NCBI GenBank assembly: GCA_932521035.1
Contig: OW051496.1
Coordinates: 7,316,001-7,380,000, forward strand
Direction of reading: 5' to 3'
Source of the DNA: Oscheius dolichura
Taxonomy: Eukaryota > Nematoda > Chromadorea > Rhabditida > Rhabditidae
DNA length: 64,000 nucleotides
Shown: piece after piece, positions 1 through 12,316 of the stretch
Position numbering within the stretch: position 1 is the stretch's first letter
Layout of the letters: every line of letters starts with the position of its first letter
Notes under the pieces: model-generated
Database searches by the model: none
Seen by the model: the letters and a program-made list of their open reading frames with translations, nothing else
Told to the model about the DNA's origin: nothing
Translations under genes and position numbers: made by a program

Positions 1-2609
1 TAAAATTCCACGGTCGTAAAGGCAAAAGGGATGGATTGATCCGACCTAAAATAATTAGTATTTCTCAAAATAGAGGAGTACAAGTATAGTCGCCGGGAGT
101 GGAAGTTGAATCAACAGAAACTGTCAGCGAAGAATTAGGAATAACCATTTTCCCCTTTTCAAGTCTGAAAAAAAACATTTGTTGTAGCTAAATGACATAC
201 TTAGAAAAATCAGAAAGAAACTTTTGTAAATCTGCTTCGGTAAGTTTGTTGTTCTCACAGCGATACAGTGGCAAAGCTATTGTTTCTATACTTGAAAAAC
301 TATCAAGAACAATCGCCCTTAAATTTAAAGTCCATAAAACATTATTGTCGTTACTTGGCCGTCCATGCAAAACGTTGCCGATACGATGACAATCTTATAG
401 CTGAACCTTGAATGGCTTTCTGGACCTTTTGTACTATTTTTGGATCCGGATTTGATCTAAAAAAATATACAAGAACAAATGAAAAACAGTACTTCATGTA
501 GATATCTCCTGAAGTATCCGCGTGTAGTGCGCGATCTATTCTACAAATTATCCAGAGGTCTTTCATGCTCTGAGCAATCGTGTATAGAGCCTAAATATCA
601 TAAAACACGTAAGAGCAAATCAATACCTCAGAGATCCTAGGATTTGTTGCAAGAGCAAGGCAAGTTGTCTTAGGGTTTGCTGCGCCAGGTGTAACCTCTC
701 GTGCTCGAGCACCAGATGCGTCAACATGAAATTCTTCGGATAATCTCCGCCCAGAATTCGAATCGAATAAAAATACAGAGATAAAAAATGGTTCAATCTG
801 AAACGGGCAAAAAATAACTGCCCCGAATACTAATACTGCTTACTTGTTGATTTATCCCCGGCGAAATCGGAAGTTTCAAAATTAAGTCTTGTACTTTTAC
901 AACAAAGGTATGTACTTTTTCAGAAGCTATCGAGGATAACGTCGTATCTAGAGGACTTCCATAGCTAAGATTTAATGCGGCTTACTAAAACATTTTGAAG
1001 AACCCGAGCCATCAGGAGAACAATTCCATTTTCCTTTACGATCACCAACCGATTCAATCAATGGCTAAAACTTAGTTCAGAAAAAAAGCAACAAAAAAAC
1101 CAACTGCTAATCTATAATACAAAGAAAACATGTTGTTTCTTTCCACCACAGGAGGTGCTAGCCTGCTAGCATTGTCTCGCTTTCCTCTCCAAAGGTGATG
1201 GTCTCTTGCTAAAAATATTGTCGAAATCGAAATATAAAGGAGTACAATGGGAACTTTCGTTGCTTGTTGTGCTTATTGTATCTGGTTGTTCATCTTTGAT
1301 AGAAGCCGTTTCCATTTTATTGGAGCATTGTGATATAGAGTCCACTGAAAATAATTAATAAAGAAACCTGCAAGCCTCACTTTTTGTTGCAGAAAAAGTT
1401 ATTGCCATCCTAATGGTGTGGAGCCAAGAATTTGTTTCTTCCGGATCTTCAGAATACATCGTCAGAGATTTTGACGGTTCCTTTTCAACTTTATCAGGAT
1501 CCTCAATAGTTATCTGAAGAGAAAATGAACTAATAAAAAACCTTTGAATGTATCAACCTCTACAATTGGTTTTCCTTTTTTCTTTTGTCTGGACTGGGAG
1601 GAGTTCACCTTCACAACTTTTGGTTCGTCGGATGGTTGTTTCCTTACTTCCAATACAATATCACCCGATTCTGTTCTTCTCAAAGTGCACCACCGTCTTT
1701 TTCCCGACTAAGAATAGCATAAAAATTCACATATTGTCAATACCTTCGGATTCGGAAAGAAGGTGCCATCAGTTTTGTTCATCAGAACATAGCCTTCTTT
1801 TATTATATCAGCAAGGAAAAATCCGTCATCTTTCTGTAAATTTCTGGATAAAATTTAAAAAAAGAACAGATACAGCTTTTGCTTCTTCTAAGGCAAGATC
1901 GGATTCAAACACTAGTGATGGGAGGTCTTCTTGTATTGAACTGAAAAGATTGCTAACTTTAACAGATGGCAAAGTAAACTACCTTTCATTTACTTTATTG
2001 TAGTCTCCCGAAAATTTACTGTAATTAAAGCAAACTGTATGGTAATCTTGTGAATAAAATTTTATGGCTTCTTTTGTGAGCAGCCATTGTGCTTCATACT
2101 CATCTTTTTCGGAAACTGTAGGCACTTCAGTAGAATGTTCTGGTTTTATAAGGACTTCCTAGGCAAGATTATACATTATGCTTCAATGTTACTTCAATGT
2201 CGTCACGGGGAAAAAATAGCAGCTCCCTTTGATTATCATTATCCATTGTTATACTTTTGTCCACGATGAATTTTTCATAATCCAATGGATGAGCAAGAGG
2301 CGGACCCCGCTGAAATAGATATAAAACATATTTGATAACAGAAAACCGTTGGATTTTGTGTAGACATTACATTTCTTACAGCTTCTCTAGCCTGTCGAGC
2401 TTCTCCGGGCCTACTTACACCTTGGGTGAATCTATAGAAAAGTAAAAATTTTGAATTCAACAATATCCTTACTTTCTTAGTGGTGTTACAGGTTTTCCCG
2501 ACTCTTGTGTCAAGGTTGGCACAGATGCGTTACTAGAATGTCCTGATATTACGGATTTTCGATCTTCTGTCATAGTTGAGCCTCTTGATGACAAAATTAG
2601 GGAGCGCAT
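1..2609 (-). CDS. DOCK6/7/8 (zizimin)-type guanine nucleotide exchange factor, N-terminal part
   Basis: Seen: about ten minus-strand exons join in frame from an ATG at 2609 (MRSLILSSRGSTMTEDRKS). The first junctions give PLDYEKFIVDKS followed by RELLFFPRDDIEV, then KEAIKFYSQDYHTVCFNYSKF; nearer the left edge are SYRQRFAWTA and KLTEADLQKFLSDFSK. Known: the N-terminal region of DOCK6/7/8 proteins carries the same order of blocks (PxDxE...L..FP.DD.., ...KYRMPFAWTA..., LSDEDLYKFLADM). These proteins activate Rac/Cdc42 at the plasma membrane through a C-terminal DHR2 domain, which would lie left of position 1. Inferred: the gene is intact here but cut by the window edge. Introns are short; one lies between AWTA and the next exon around 294-353. 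An upstream non-coding exon is possible but not seen. DOCK9-11 is less likely because I see no PH domain in this part. Confidence 0.8.
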
Positions 2610-3492
2610 AGCTCCTCAATATCTTGGGGAACAAATATTATTACTTGAAATTTTTATAGTCCTGAAAAATGGTATAGAGCTACTAGAATATGCAGATTCT
2701 GTTGTAAACGTTACAGAGCAATCGAAATAAAATAATACACATTAGTTGGAGCAGAAAATAAAATCGAAGTAAAAATTCAAAGAGAAGTCTATCGACTTGC
2801 AACGTTCGGCACACTTTTGCGCCTAATTTCCGCGTAAGATCCGCCCAGGGCTCGTTTGAACGTTCAACGTTGACAGAGGAAATTCATTCATTTCCGTTTC
2901 GGAGTGGAATGTATTCATAGCGACCAGGCTTCTGTTCGGATCAAAATGCATTTTGAGATGAATAATTTACTGAACGTTTTCTAGCTTTGCTCTAATAATA
3001 AAGCAATATTGTAATATAGTGGGACGCGAGAAGTGCTCTTGATCCCCGGTCATGTTGTGTCATTCTGCCATGCTATTATCCGTGGGTGACCTTAGGGGGA
3101 AACGATCAATAGTACTGACCGCTACAGTCGCCTCTCAACCTGCACTTTCCGGGCGTATTCTTATGGAAGATGGGAACCTCGGGGTCTCAAGCCTAGTACC
3201 CTATATTCTGAAGGGACAGTTGCACGACAATTCCTCGCCTGATCCCTTTTTTGGGTTGTTTTATCACTCTGAATAGTCAACAGAGCCTTTAGATCAAACG
3301 GATTAGACTACTTCTGGCAAAAAGAGGACCTCATATCCTTTTTGAGTGTGATACATAACCTGGAGGCATTCTCCATTTGCTCGTATGATGTCCGAAGTGA
3401 ATTAGGCGTCAAACAGGTCAGAGATGCTCCACCTTTTCTAGCTAATTTTTAGACAAAGGAAAATCAATTGAGTTGTTTATTTTCTAAAACCC
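2610..3492. other. AT-rich intergenic stretch
   Basis: No coding region could be supported. It should contain the promoter and 5' UTR of the minus-strand DOCK-type gene. The short open frame near 3052-3276 has no recognisable domain and no partner exons. Confidence 0.4.
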
Positions 3493-4200
3493 TTGTTAGT
3501 GTATAAGAAAAAACTACCAACTCATGATATCTCATTTACAAACGCAAATTACAAAAGATTTCTATGTACCATCCCCCAAAAACGACATCCTTTTCAGCTG
3601 GATCTGCCCTCAACCAATGTTTTTTTCTGGTGTCCCGCCGGATTTATCTGTTCCCCTTCCACAGCCGAATGTCTAAAAATTGACGAATATTCCTATCACC
3701 AGGGTTATCAATTCTTTGATTTCTTCCAGTATCTGTACCTTCTGTGCATAACAGTTGCTTCTATATTCATTGTCAAGTTCCTCTATTCCCTTCTCCACTA
3801 TCTGACCAGCACCAATGAAGTCGTCCTTTTCCATAGACCTCGAAGACGAAATACTCCGGTGGATAGGCTGCTCTACTGGATCTCGTTCCAATTTTTCAAA
3901 ATGAAAGTTCGATGGAAGGGGTGAGAACACTCCACATCGAGTGGCAAGGCTCTTTCAGGTTGAGGATCCCAATACAGCAGCTCCAAATAGAAGATTTGAT
4001 AGCTGTTCTGAGAAAGGCTCGTCTCGATAAAATTGTTTTATATATCGGTTTTATTTCAGATGGAACCGAGGCCAACTGTCCGCTTTATGATGACGTGCAA
4101 AGCGGCCAACGAGTTCTGTACAAAGTACAAAAGCCGGATAACTGTACCCGAAGAGGACCTCGAATTTCAATACAATTTCAGAATTCTTACATAAATAAAT
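3493..4200 (+). CDS. Uncertain small gene, Cys motif plus one membrane helix
   Basis: An open frame from about 3493 (no good ATG) to 3924 carries FWCPAGFICSPSTAEC and then a hydrophobic segment (YLYLLCITVASIFIVKFLYS), followed by an arginine-rich patch. A second frame over 3816-4030 reads FSIDLEDEILRWIGCSTG, is broken by one TGA at 3902-3904, then continues GENTPHRVARLFQVEDPNTA. A later exon after TTTTATTTCAG at about 4060 can be read as CPLYDDVQSGQRVLYKVQ. I could not join these into one model without an internal stop, so it may be a small secreted/membrane gene with exons I misplaced, a decayed gene, or chance open frames. The opposite strand of 3673-3930 is also open and cannot be excluded. 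Confidence 0.2.
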
Positions 4201-4420
4201 GTCTTCCCTTTTTTATGTTTATGTCATCACAATATACCCAATTCAAGGTCTGGCAACGGTTGCCCCTTTCCAGAGCCATGCTTTCCCCAACGAGAGGCCG
4301 CTGCTATTTGGAGGGGGTGGTTTGGCCCTATCCCGGATATTCCGCACTATAAAGAGACAAAAAACCATTAATCCGATGCGTCAATTATTGACATTCGGAC
4401 TTACAAGCTGCAAAAATTGA

Positions 4421-6257
4421 TGGCAAACATTCCAATGCATTCAATGGAGGATTCACTTATCCCTGATCGCCAGGGCGGTGAACAAGAGCTCGAGGCTTCT
4501 TCTTCTGTAGGAAAATGAAGGGAGTACGGTAGAAATCTGCCTCCTGGAGGGAGGGGATTGGAGATATCTCGTCCTCCCTAGCTCTTCTCTTCTCCCAAGT
4601 TGTCATCAGCCGTAATGCGCGCCTTCTAGCATTTTGAGGACGAGACCAACAAGAATGGACCCGATGGGTTTCTCCCAATGACTATATTTGTCTTCGGTGG
4701 TAGCCGGACCGAACATCTCCCCCCGAAACGGAGTTATTCATAGTCAGGCTGCTCCCAGACAATGGCCCTCGAGAAATGGTATCGAAAGGTTTCGGGGGGA
4801 TACCGACCGCCTCCAAGTTCAAGAGAACTTCATCCTCCCCATCTTTTAATTTTCATTCAACTCCTCCCCCTGTTGTCTTGTGGTTCCAACCACGCAACCT
4901 ATTTTCCCACGGAGCCGTTTGCAGACGGTGAGCTTCCGATCGCAGTAGTCGAGAGAGCCACGACTGAAGAACAAAAACATCTCCTCCCGGCGTGAGAAAA
5001 TCCAAGCCGAGTCAGCATCCCCCGTTCATTTAGTCCTAAAAGCACTGTGGCCCGTGGTCTGGCCTCTTCCTCCTCCTCCTGTTTCCCGACCAGGCCAAAA
5101 AGTGTCCGCCTTCCGTGACCTCTGTATGTTAGCGAGACTATGAGCTCTTTGCACTTACTGACCTCTCGCGCTTGTTCTGGAGACGAACGATTATGCTCAT
5201 AAACTTGAATATTTTTGAATGCTGCTTTTAAAAAAATAATGTTTTCACCCTCTTCCTAGTCCTCCTCCCCGTCCTCCTCCTCATCCTCCCCTCGTCCCTC
5301 TCCTTGTCCCCCTCGTCCTCTTCATCCTGCTTCCTGTCCCCGCCCCCTCCCCCTCGCCAAAAGAGGAAGGTCAACTTTTTACTGAACTTTTAAACTTCTA
5401 GACAAAGGCTAGAAAAAGCTTGTCTGGTGACCCACAAGCTCATGAACCCAGAGCAAGGGTGTCGGGCTTACAAAAGAGCCGTGGTCAGTGAGAAGTCAGC
5501 ATTGTTGTCCCGGCGACAGGGAGCTTGTTGACCATCTGTAAACAGGCAAATTGTTTCACGCTCTGGAAGATTTTGCGCTTTCAACCCTCCAAAGACAGAG
5601 CACAAGTTTGTCTCGGGGTTCAGTAGAACCTTCGACGATTCCACTCTTTTTCAATTGGCCGCACGCGGGATCTCAATCCAAATAGGGTGGATGGCTAGAT
5701 GTACGGCGGAAAGTGTTCGCTTATGGGAGACTATCGGGGTAAATACAAAGATCCGCCTGCCTCAAAGCACCCAATAAACCTTTCGAACGGGGGTCATCCA
5801 GGAAATAAGGGGCAAATATACACTATCCCCTGTCTTCCGCTTGCTCTTCTTTTCACTTTTCTCGCTCCGGTGCACTCTTCGAGAGCTGCCCCTCCTCCCA
5901 AAGATTAAAGTATTCTTTAGTGTCTTTTCGTATCATTTTTATCTGCGTGTCAGTTCCCGGCTGATCCGCTCTCCTCGTCCTTTTGTAGAACTCTCTCTAC
6001 CTGCCGATGGTAATGAGCCGCGAGCTTCGGCCATTGTCCTCGCCTCGGGCAGCTCCCGCTTTCACGCCCCGCAAATTCCTTGTGCATACTGGCTCCGCAG
6101 GTGTTAGTAAGCCATCTCATCCATTCAGAGGCTCTCCTCCAGCTCAGTCACCAGTCCAAAAGAAGACACCATTCTTCGAGTCACACGTCTCAAGAAACGG
6201 ACGAAAAATTGCGGCCTCTTCTCCCGGCCACGATAGCAGGAGCTGTATCCCCGGCCT
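4421..6257. other. Gene-poor, pyrimidine-rich stretch
   Basis: No gene could be supported. Composition changes abruptly near 4440 from AT-rich to GC- and TCC-rich. Several overlapping open frames at 5840-6250 have no domain and no splice partners. The 3' end is the promoter region of the EB/ShK gene. Confidence 0.4.
5256..5355. repeat. Degenerate TCC/CCTCCT polypyrimidine tract
   Basis: About 100 nt consist almost only of C and T with scattered G, built from imperfect TCCTCC and TCGTCC units. It is low-complexity sequence rather than a dispersed element; similar shorter TCCTCC runs recur through the GC-richer parts of the window. Confidence 0.6.
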
Positions 6258-8979
6258 ATGTATTCTTATATTATTCCTGGTCTATTATTATCAATAGTCG
6301 CTTTGATACGGGCCCAGACACAACAATGTGCCACGCCAGGAGGCATCGGAAGTCAGTTTCTGACCGTCTTCTATTTAACCTCGGTTTACAGATTGCGTCG
6401 GTCAAATCTGTCCAGCCGGGTTTACTTGTATAAATGCTAATACTCCAAATCAACTGTGCTGTTTGAACAGCGAGGTAAGAGGCAACTCATCGCTTTTATC
6501 GCAAACAGTACCGAATCATTGAAACAAACTTGAAACGACAACCGGGGCCTCACAGGCGAAATTAGATGTCTCCACAGCCTACAGGTTTTGGTACCAATGG
6601 AGAGATTTCTTTGTGGTTTACAACTTTTGTTCCTCCGAGTAAAAAGGTCGGACCGTCCAGTGCCGAGATATCCGTGTTTTAGTGGCCAGGCTCTAGACCA
6701 CAGGCTCTGGGAGACACTCTTCTTGAGTAACTACGGCATAGTAAAAAATAATGAGATGATATCTTTTCCCATAGAAAATGAGGAGAAAATAAGGGTCGGC
6801 TCGAGTGGAGTCCTCCTCCTCCACCGAAGGGGACACCTGTCGTCTGCCGCCGCTCCATGGTACTGCCCGTTCATCCTCCTCCTTTCCACCTAGCACGCCA
6901 TCCTCCATTCAATTTATTATTCTAAGGAGTTTCGAATCGAGACTTTTGATGTCTTTGTTTGATAGAAACGGAGGACTATTTTGTATAGATTTCAGTTGAA
7001 CCTACTCTGTCCTCCGAATGTCCTCTTCCAGTCCTCCTTTCTCATCCTCTCGGGATCCACTTTCGAGATATCTTCCTGTTTTTTAAAATATTTTTCTTGT
7101 AAACAGAGAAAATTTGGCAACGGTGTCCCCATAAGGATGGCTTCCTTTTCCCATTAGAAGAAGGCACTCACTGATCCCCATCTACAATCTCCCTTAATCA
7201 GAAGACGCGCGGTTCACAGAAGTCCCCCGTCGCCCGCCTCGTTCTCCTCCAAAAGCAGCACTGATCACCCCGACCTCGTCCCATTCTCCCACGGTTGACC
7301 GTCTCCGGTCACGATTGAACTTTGGCTCAGTATCAGAGCCTAGGTCTTTGCTCGGCTAGCTAGCCATTCATCCAGACGTGTGGCGTGCCCGTGAATGGGT
7401 TCCCGTGGGCGAAACCGGACACCGTTCCTCCTCCCATCTCGGTAGCTCAAAGGTGTTACTCGCCTCGGTTTTTGCTCACCGTCGTGCGGAAATGCACTCT
7501 TCCGTTTGGGAGGCTTCTTTTGTGTGAACAAGTTTTTAAGAGGCAAATGATATCCTTGCCGAGTTACCGTAACCAAGGGGTATCGTTTACAGATTACGAC
7601 ACCGACGGCGCTGCAGACCTGTGCGACTCCCGGGGGACTTGGGCGTGAGTCGGCTGACATGGAACAGGGAGATAGGGGAAATTTTAGTCTGTGTCGGTCA
7701 GCTGTGTCCAACGGCTGCTACGTGTATAAATGTCGGCACGGCCAACCAGTTCTGCTGCTTGAATACGGAGGTGAGCGACTGGACAGGGTACTGTAGCATT
7801 CAAATGGCTCTTCTCCTCAAACCCCTTTACTCCTCGTCGTTTCCAGATAGACCAGCCCACCACAGGCCAACAGTGTGTAACCCCAGGAGGCATCGGAAGT
7901 GAGTCCCCTACCCAAAAAGCCATTCTCCCATTTCAGACTGCGTCGGTCAGCTTTGCCCCACCGGCTACACCTGCCTCAATCCCAATACAGCCGGTCAATT
8001 TTGCTGTCTAAACACCGAGGTAAGCTGTGTACCTTTTCTCAAGTTAACCCCGTTTTCCTGCAGATCATTTCCACCGGTCTGCAGACTTGCGCCACCCCGG
8101 CTGGAATCGGAAGTATGAACTTCGAGACTTTCGCCGGTAAATATTGTTCTTTTAGATTGCGTGGGTCAGCTGTGTCCCACGGGCTATACCTGCATCAACG
8201 CGGGCACTGCCAACCAGCTCTGCTGCCTGAATAGCGAGGTAGCTATTAGACTGGAATACCCAGAGAGTACGGTATCCTCAGATTGGAGTGACCACCACAA
8301 CCACGACGACGACAACAGCCGCCACTGTTACGGTTACTAGAGTGGCGTGCGTGGACAGGGTCAATCCCGGGACGGGAATCACGGACTGCGTCCAGAGGGC
8401 CTACCTCTGCAACAGTCCCACCGTGAGCATTCTGTCCAACATCCACTGTTCTCCTTTACAGTACTATACGACAATGACCGTCCAGTGTCCTCGCACCTGC
8501 GGCCGGTGCAACGGGGCCACTGCCGCTACATGTGCCGACGTGGTCAATCCCAATACGGGGATATCGGAATGCCCGACCCTGCTCAGTCTGTGTAACAGTC
8601 CTTCGGTAATTGCCACCTTCCTGAAAATAGGAAATATCACCTTACAGTGGACGAATTTCATGAGGCTGCAGTGCCCGGTGACGTGTGGGTTCTGCACGGC
8701 CACGGGGATCAGCAGCTTGACGGCCTTGGGCCTCACAGGTAGGGGAAGGCTTCGTCTGCCCTCTCCCAACCATGCCCATAACCCTCCTTCTTATTTCAGT
8801 CACGTGCACCGACCGGATATCGGCCTTCACCGGCTGTTCCACCTGCGGTACCACGGCGCACCTCTGCAACAACGCAGTGGTGGGTGCCCCCGTCCTGTCT
8901 CCTCCGTAACCAATGCCCTTTTCAGTACTACAACATAATGACAACCCAGTGCCCCCGAACGTGTGGACGGTGTCCGTAG
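6258..8979 (+). CDS. Secreted protein with four EB/lustrin-like Cys repeats and three ShK domains
   Basis: Seen: start MYSYIIPGLLLSIVALIRAQ, a clear signal peptide. Four repeats of the form CATPGGIG-(intron)-CVGQ.CP.G.TCIN...NQ.CCLN.E follow, then a Thr-rich linker (TTTTTTTTTAA) and three ShK domains, e.g. CVDRVNPGTGITDC...YYTTMTVQCPRTCGRC, ending TTQCPRTCGRCP at TAG 8977. Every repeat is split by a phase-1 intron at the same residue and separated from the next by a phase-0 intron. First exons are 6258-6351 and 6392-6474. The intron from 6475 to about 7592 is unusually long for this locus and may hide further exons. Known: EB and ShK modules are common in secreted nematode proteins; ShK domains bind channels or sit behind proteases. 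The actual function is not known to me. Convergent with the MLT-10-like gene. Confidence 0.75.
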
Positions 8980-9103
8980 CTCTCTCTCTGTTCTATCTTT
9001 GTTTTATTGTTATTTTTGTCAGCTCCGCTCAAGGTTCAATGTGCCTCCAGGCACAGGTTACAGTCAGTCTGTATCAGACGTTCACAACATGATCTTCCCA
9101 GAC

Positions 9104-9118
9104 AATAAATTGTTTATT
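9104..9118. terminator. Back-to-back poly(A) signals of two convergent genes
   Basis: AATAAA at 9104-9109 serves the plus-strand EB/ShK gene (stop 8979). TTTATT at 9113-9118 is AATAAA on the minus strand, 62 nt past the stop of the MLT-10-like gene (9180). Only three bases separate them, so the two 3' UTRs probably overlap. Confidence 0.6.
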
Positions 9119-9179
9119 ATACTCGTAGAAATCTAGAATATTGCTTTTAGCCCATGGTGTGTGTGAGAGGAAAGAGAGA

Positions 9180-12100
9180 TTAACTCAGCCAGCTGGGAGA
9201 AAGAACAGCTGTGAAGGCGAAACCGTCGGACTTGATAATGGGGGACAAGGCGTACGGGTTGAGGACGAAGGCAGACACGGCTGGAGGAGACAGAATCAAG
9301 GGGGAGAGGACAAAGGGGGAGAGAATCAACGGAGCCATCAAGTTGGGCACTGAAAATAGAAAATACCACAAATGCGGCTGGAAACTTACCCAAGATGAAG
9401 GGAGACAGGGCGAACGGGGAGAGGATGATGGGGGCAAAGGCGACAGGCGAGAGGATGAACGGCGACATGATGAACGGCGAAAGCACGAAAGGCAGGAAGA
9501 TACCGGGGGACTGGAAAAGTCAAGATACAGTTGGGAATCACTTACCAGGATTACTGGGACCATAGCTAAGGGCGAGAGGATGACGGGGGCGAAGGCGATC
9601 GGCGAGAGGACTACGGGGCCGAGAATACGAGGCGAGAGGATGACTGGGACGAAGGCCCAAGGTGACTGAAAAGGGGGGTGATGAATTGATAGAGCCTCTT
9701 ACCAATATGACAGAACCAAAGATGGCCGGGGAGTGGACCAGTGGACTCAGTAACACGGGCGAGAGGATGATTGGCTGAACTCTTTACCGTCTGCCGCTGC
9801 ATTTATTTTACCTGTGAAGCCGTTTCAGCAGCATTAATCAAAGGAGACAACACCACGGGCGAGAGGACGATGTCCTTCTTTTTGGACGCCTTGAAGGCGA
9901 TCTCCTCTTTGGCTAGCGAGCGGATAGTCGACTCGATGGCCTTCTTCTGCTCCTCTTCGGTGGTATTCTTCAAGTTGACCAGGGCCTCCGAGTTGTTGTA
10001 GGGCGACTCCGGCCCGTAGAGGAAGTCCAGCTGGTTCTCCGTCAGGGAGACGTAGCCGGTATCGTTCAGCTTGTTAAACTGAAAATGCCCTCCCAATTAA
10101 AGACAGAATAAGCGGGGGACACCTGTTCCTGGCTGAACATCGAGTGCAGTTTCTGCATGTGGTCGGCCCGCTCTCCTTCGAATTCCCCATACTCTTGGGT
10201 CAGATTCTCTCGGGTGAAATAGAGCGGCTGGCCGTCGGGTCCCTTCTGTTTCTGCATCTCGTCGATCTCCTCCTTCTCATTCATTTGCTTTAATTTAGTT
10301 GAGTTTCCAGATAAAACGAGGCCAGACCTTCATGTAGGAGACAGCATCGGAGACACCACTCGCCTCAAAGACCAGGTTCATCCACTCGTCCTCGCTTCCT
10401 TTGCCAAAGGTCTTCATGATATTGGAGAGCCTGAAAAAGGGAAAGGTGTGGAGGACAGATGATACTTACCCAAAAAGTTCGTGGGGACCAGATTCGTTGT
10501 GGAGGGAGAAGAGGGACGGTGAGAGGAGGTTGACGGTCCGGTTCTTGTTGTCCTCCTCGTCCGGCACGAGGGACATTATCTTGGGGGAGATCATCTTCAA
10601 GGTCTTATCATCGAAGTCAGAGACGTTTTGACCCAATAGGCCGAGTCCCAGCTTCACACCTGGAGAGAGAGAGGATGAGGATTACTGTAATGGCTAACCA
10701 TCTCGAATGAGCTTGATCGGCTGCCGCATAACCTTCTGCTCCGGCGTCATCTGCCTTTCGATCTCGGCCGCCTCCTTCCTCGCCTCTTCTTTGTCCGAGT
10801 CCACGTCGTCCTTGTACATTCCCAGATCCTATTAATATTATTATTTGAGCAAAAAGAGACATACCAATGCGTCCAATCCGACATCGGGGTCAACCCCCGC
10901 GTCGTTCATGAACCTCGTGAAGAGTTCCATCCTCTTCTTGAACATTTTCTTGACTCTTTGCTTCTTTTTCAACTTTTTCCCTTCGTCGGCAATTTCATCG
11001 AGTGTTTCTTTCCACCTGGAATGGGGAAAATAACTGAAAATTTGGAGGAAGAACCCCACCCTTTGTCTTTCCTGTCGGCCTTCTTGAATGTCTTCACCGC
11101 CTCCGTCAATCTCTTGGCCATCTGGGCAAATGGCGAAGACTGGCCGACGCTGGTCATCTTATAGCCTTTCTGAATGCTATTTTCTCATTTGAAGAGACTC
11201 CTCCCCACCCGATTAACAGGCCTGTATCCCGTGCCGATCTCTCTTTTGTGCCGGAATGCCCCGGTCCAGGATGTCTTTTCCCGGGAGACGGACTTGGAGA
11301 AGTCTATGCGCTTGGGTCTGTTGTAGACGACCCTCTTCATGGTCTTGTCCCTCTGGGAGGCCTTCGTCCTCTTCTCCGAGGATCTCGACTTGGACGATCT
11401 TCTTCCATCAGAGTACAGTATCCTCTTCGATTTTTCCATCGACCGAGACTTGGAGGATTTCATTTTGAAGGATCTCATGAAACCGGGTCTCTTTGTTGTC
11501 AGCTCCACAGACTTTAGTTTCCGACTCTTTTCTGATGATTTCAGCTTCCGTTTTCCTAAAACAAAAAGATTTAAAATAAGGAAGGAAGAGACCTTTTCTA
11601 AGACCGGAAGTGGTCTTCTTCAAGATTGGCACATCGTTCTTTCCCGGAGGGGCGTCCAGCAGCTCGGCCACGCATTTGGCATGGGCCGCCACGGTCTTGG
11701 CCTTCTTGGCACACTGCCCATGGGCTCGGACATCTTTCTTTTCCACTTCTCGCAGTATGAAACGGAACAGTTAAAGGGGGGAAGTATTCGATTTGTGGTC
11801 ACCCAGACGGAAGGTCATTGTGTTGGCCAATGGCCAGACATCCCGTCCTCCCCAGAAATATCTCTTACTTTTTGGTGGCCACCGCCGCCATCAGCCCGGA
11901 TACTGCCTGGTCCAGCCAGTGTTGATAGAGCTGGATGCCGGCCTCGCTCGACACCGTGATCGTCGTCTTCTTCCCGTCGTAGGTGGCCGTATTCAAGGCA
12001 GCGTCTATCTCCGGTTCGGCCACATCCTCGTCCCGGATGACCCAGTCCTCCTGGGTTACTGTAAGTGCTATAAGGAGGACAGACTTACTGTAGCGGAGGC

Positions 12101-12316
12101 GTTCTTCCTCTTGAGGGCCTCGACGGCCGTACTGTTGATGAAAGGCTTCATCTTCTCGGGCAGCGGCACTCCATTGATGACCTCGCTGGTGACATCAGTC
12201 CAGTTGCCGACGATGTCTTCCAGGGACTTGTGGCCCCAGGCGACGGCCACTGCTGAAGGAGGAAGAGGGTAAAAAAAGGGAAGGAGCCTACCAAAAACGA
12301 GAAGAAGCGGCTTCAT
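9180..12316 (-). CDS. MLT-10-like moulting protein (DUF644 type)
   Basis: Seen: ATG at 12316 starts MKPLLLVF, a short signal sequence interrupted by an intron; then [15 protein letters not shown]. Central exons include [15 protein letters not shown] and [16 protein letters not shown] basic insert (11185-11510) is rich in [10 protein letters not shown]-type sequence. The C-terminal exons consist of reiterated (F/V/I)xLSPFILSP units, e.g. [20 protein letters not shown] and [17 protein letters not shown], stopping at TAA 9180-9182. Known: C. elegans MLT-10 and its relatives share the [15 protein letters not shown] motifs and SPFILSP-type tail, are secreted from the hypodermis and act in cuticle shedding. 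Inferred: same role here. At least ten introns. The KR-rich insert between 11185 and 11510 is something I do not recall from the family and could be a lineage addition. Confidence 0.8.

Noticed and set aside
11339-12272. Long plus-strand frames over the MLT-10-like gene
   Set aside because: They are antisense shadows of the strongly supported minus-strand exons.
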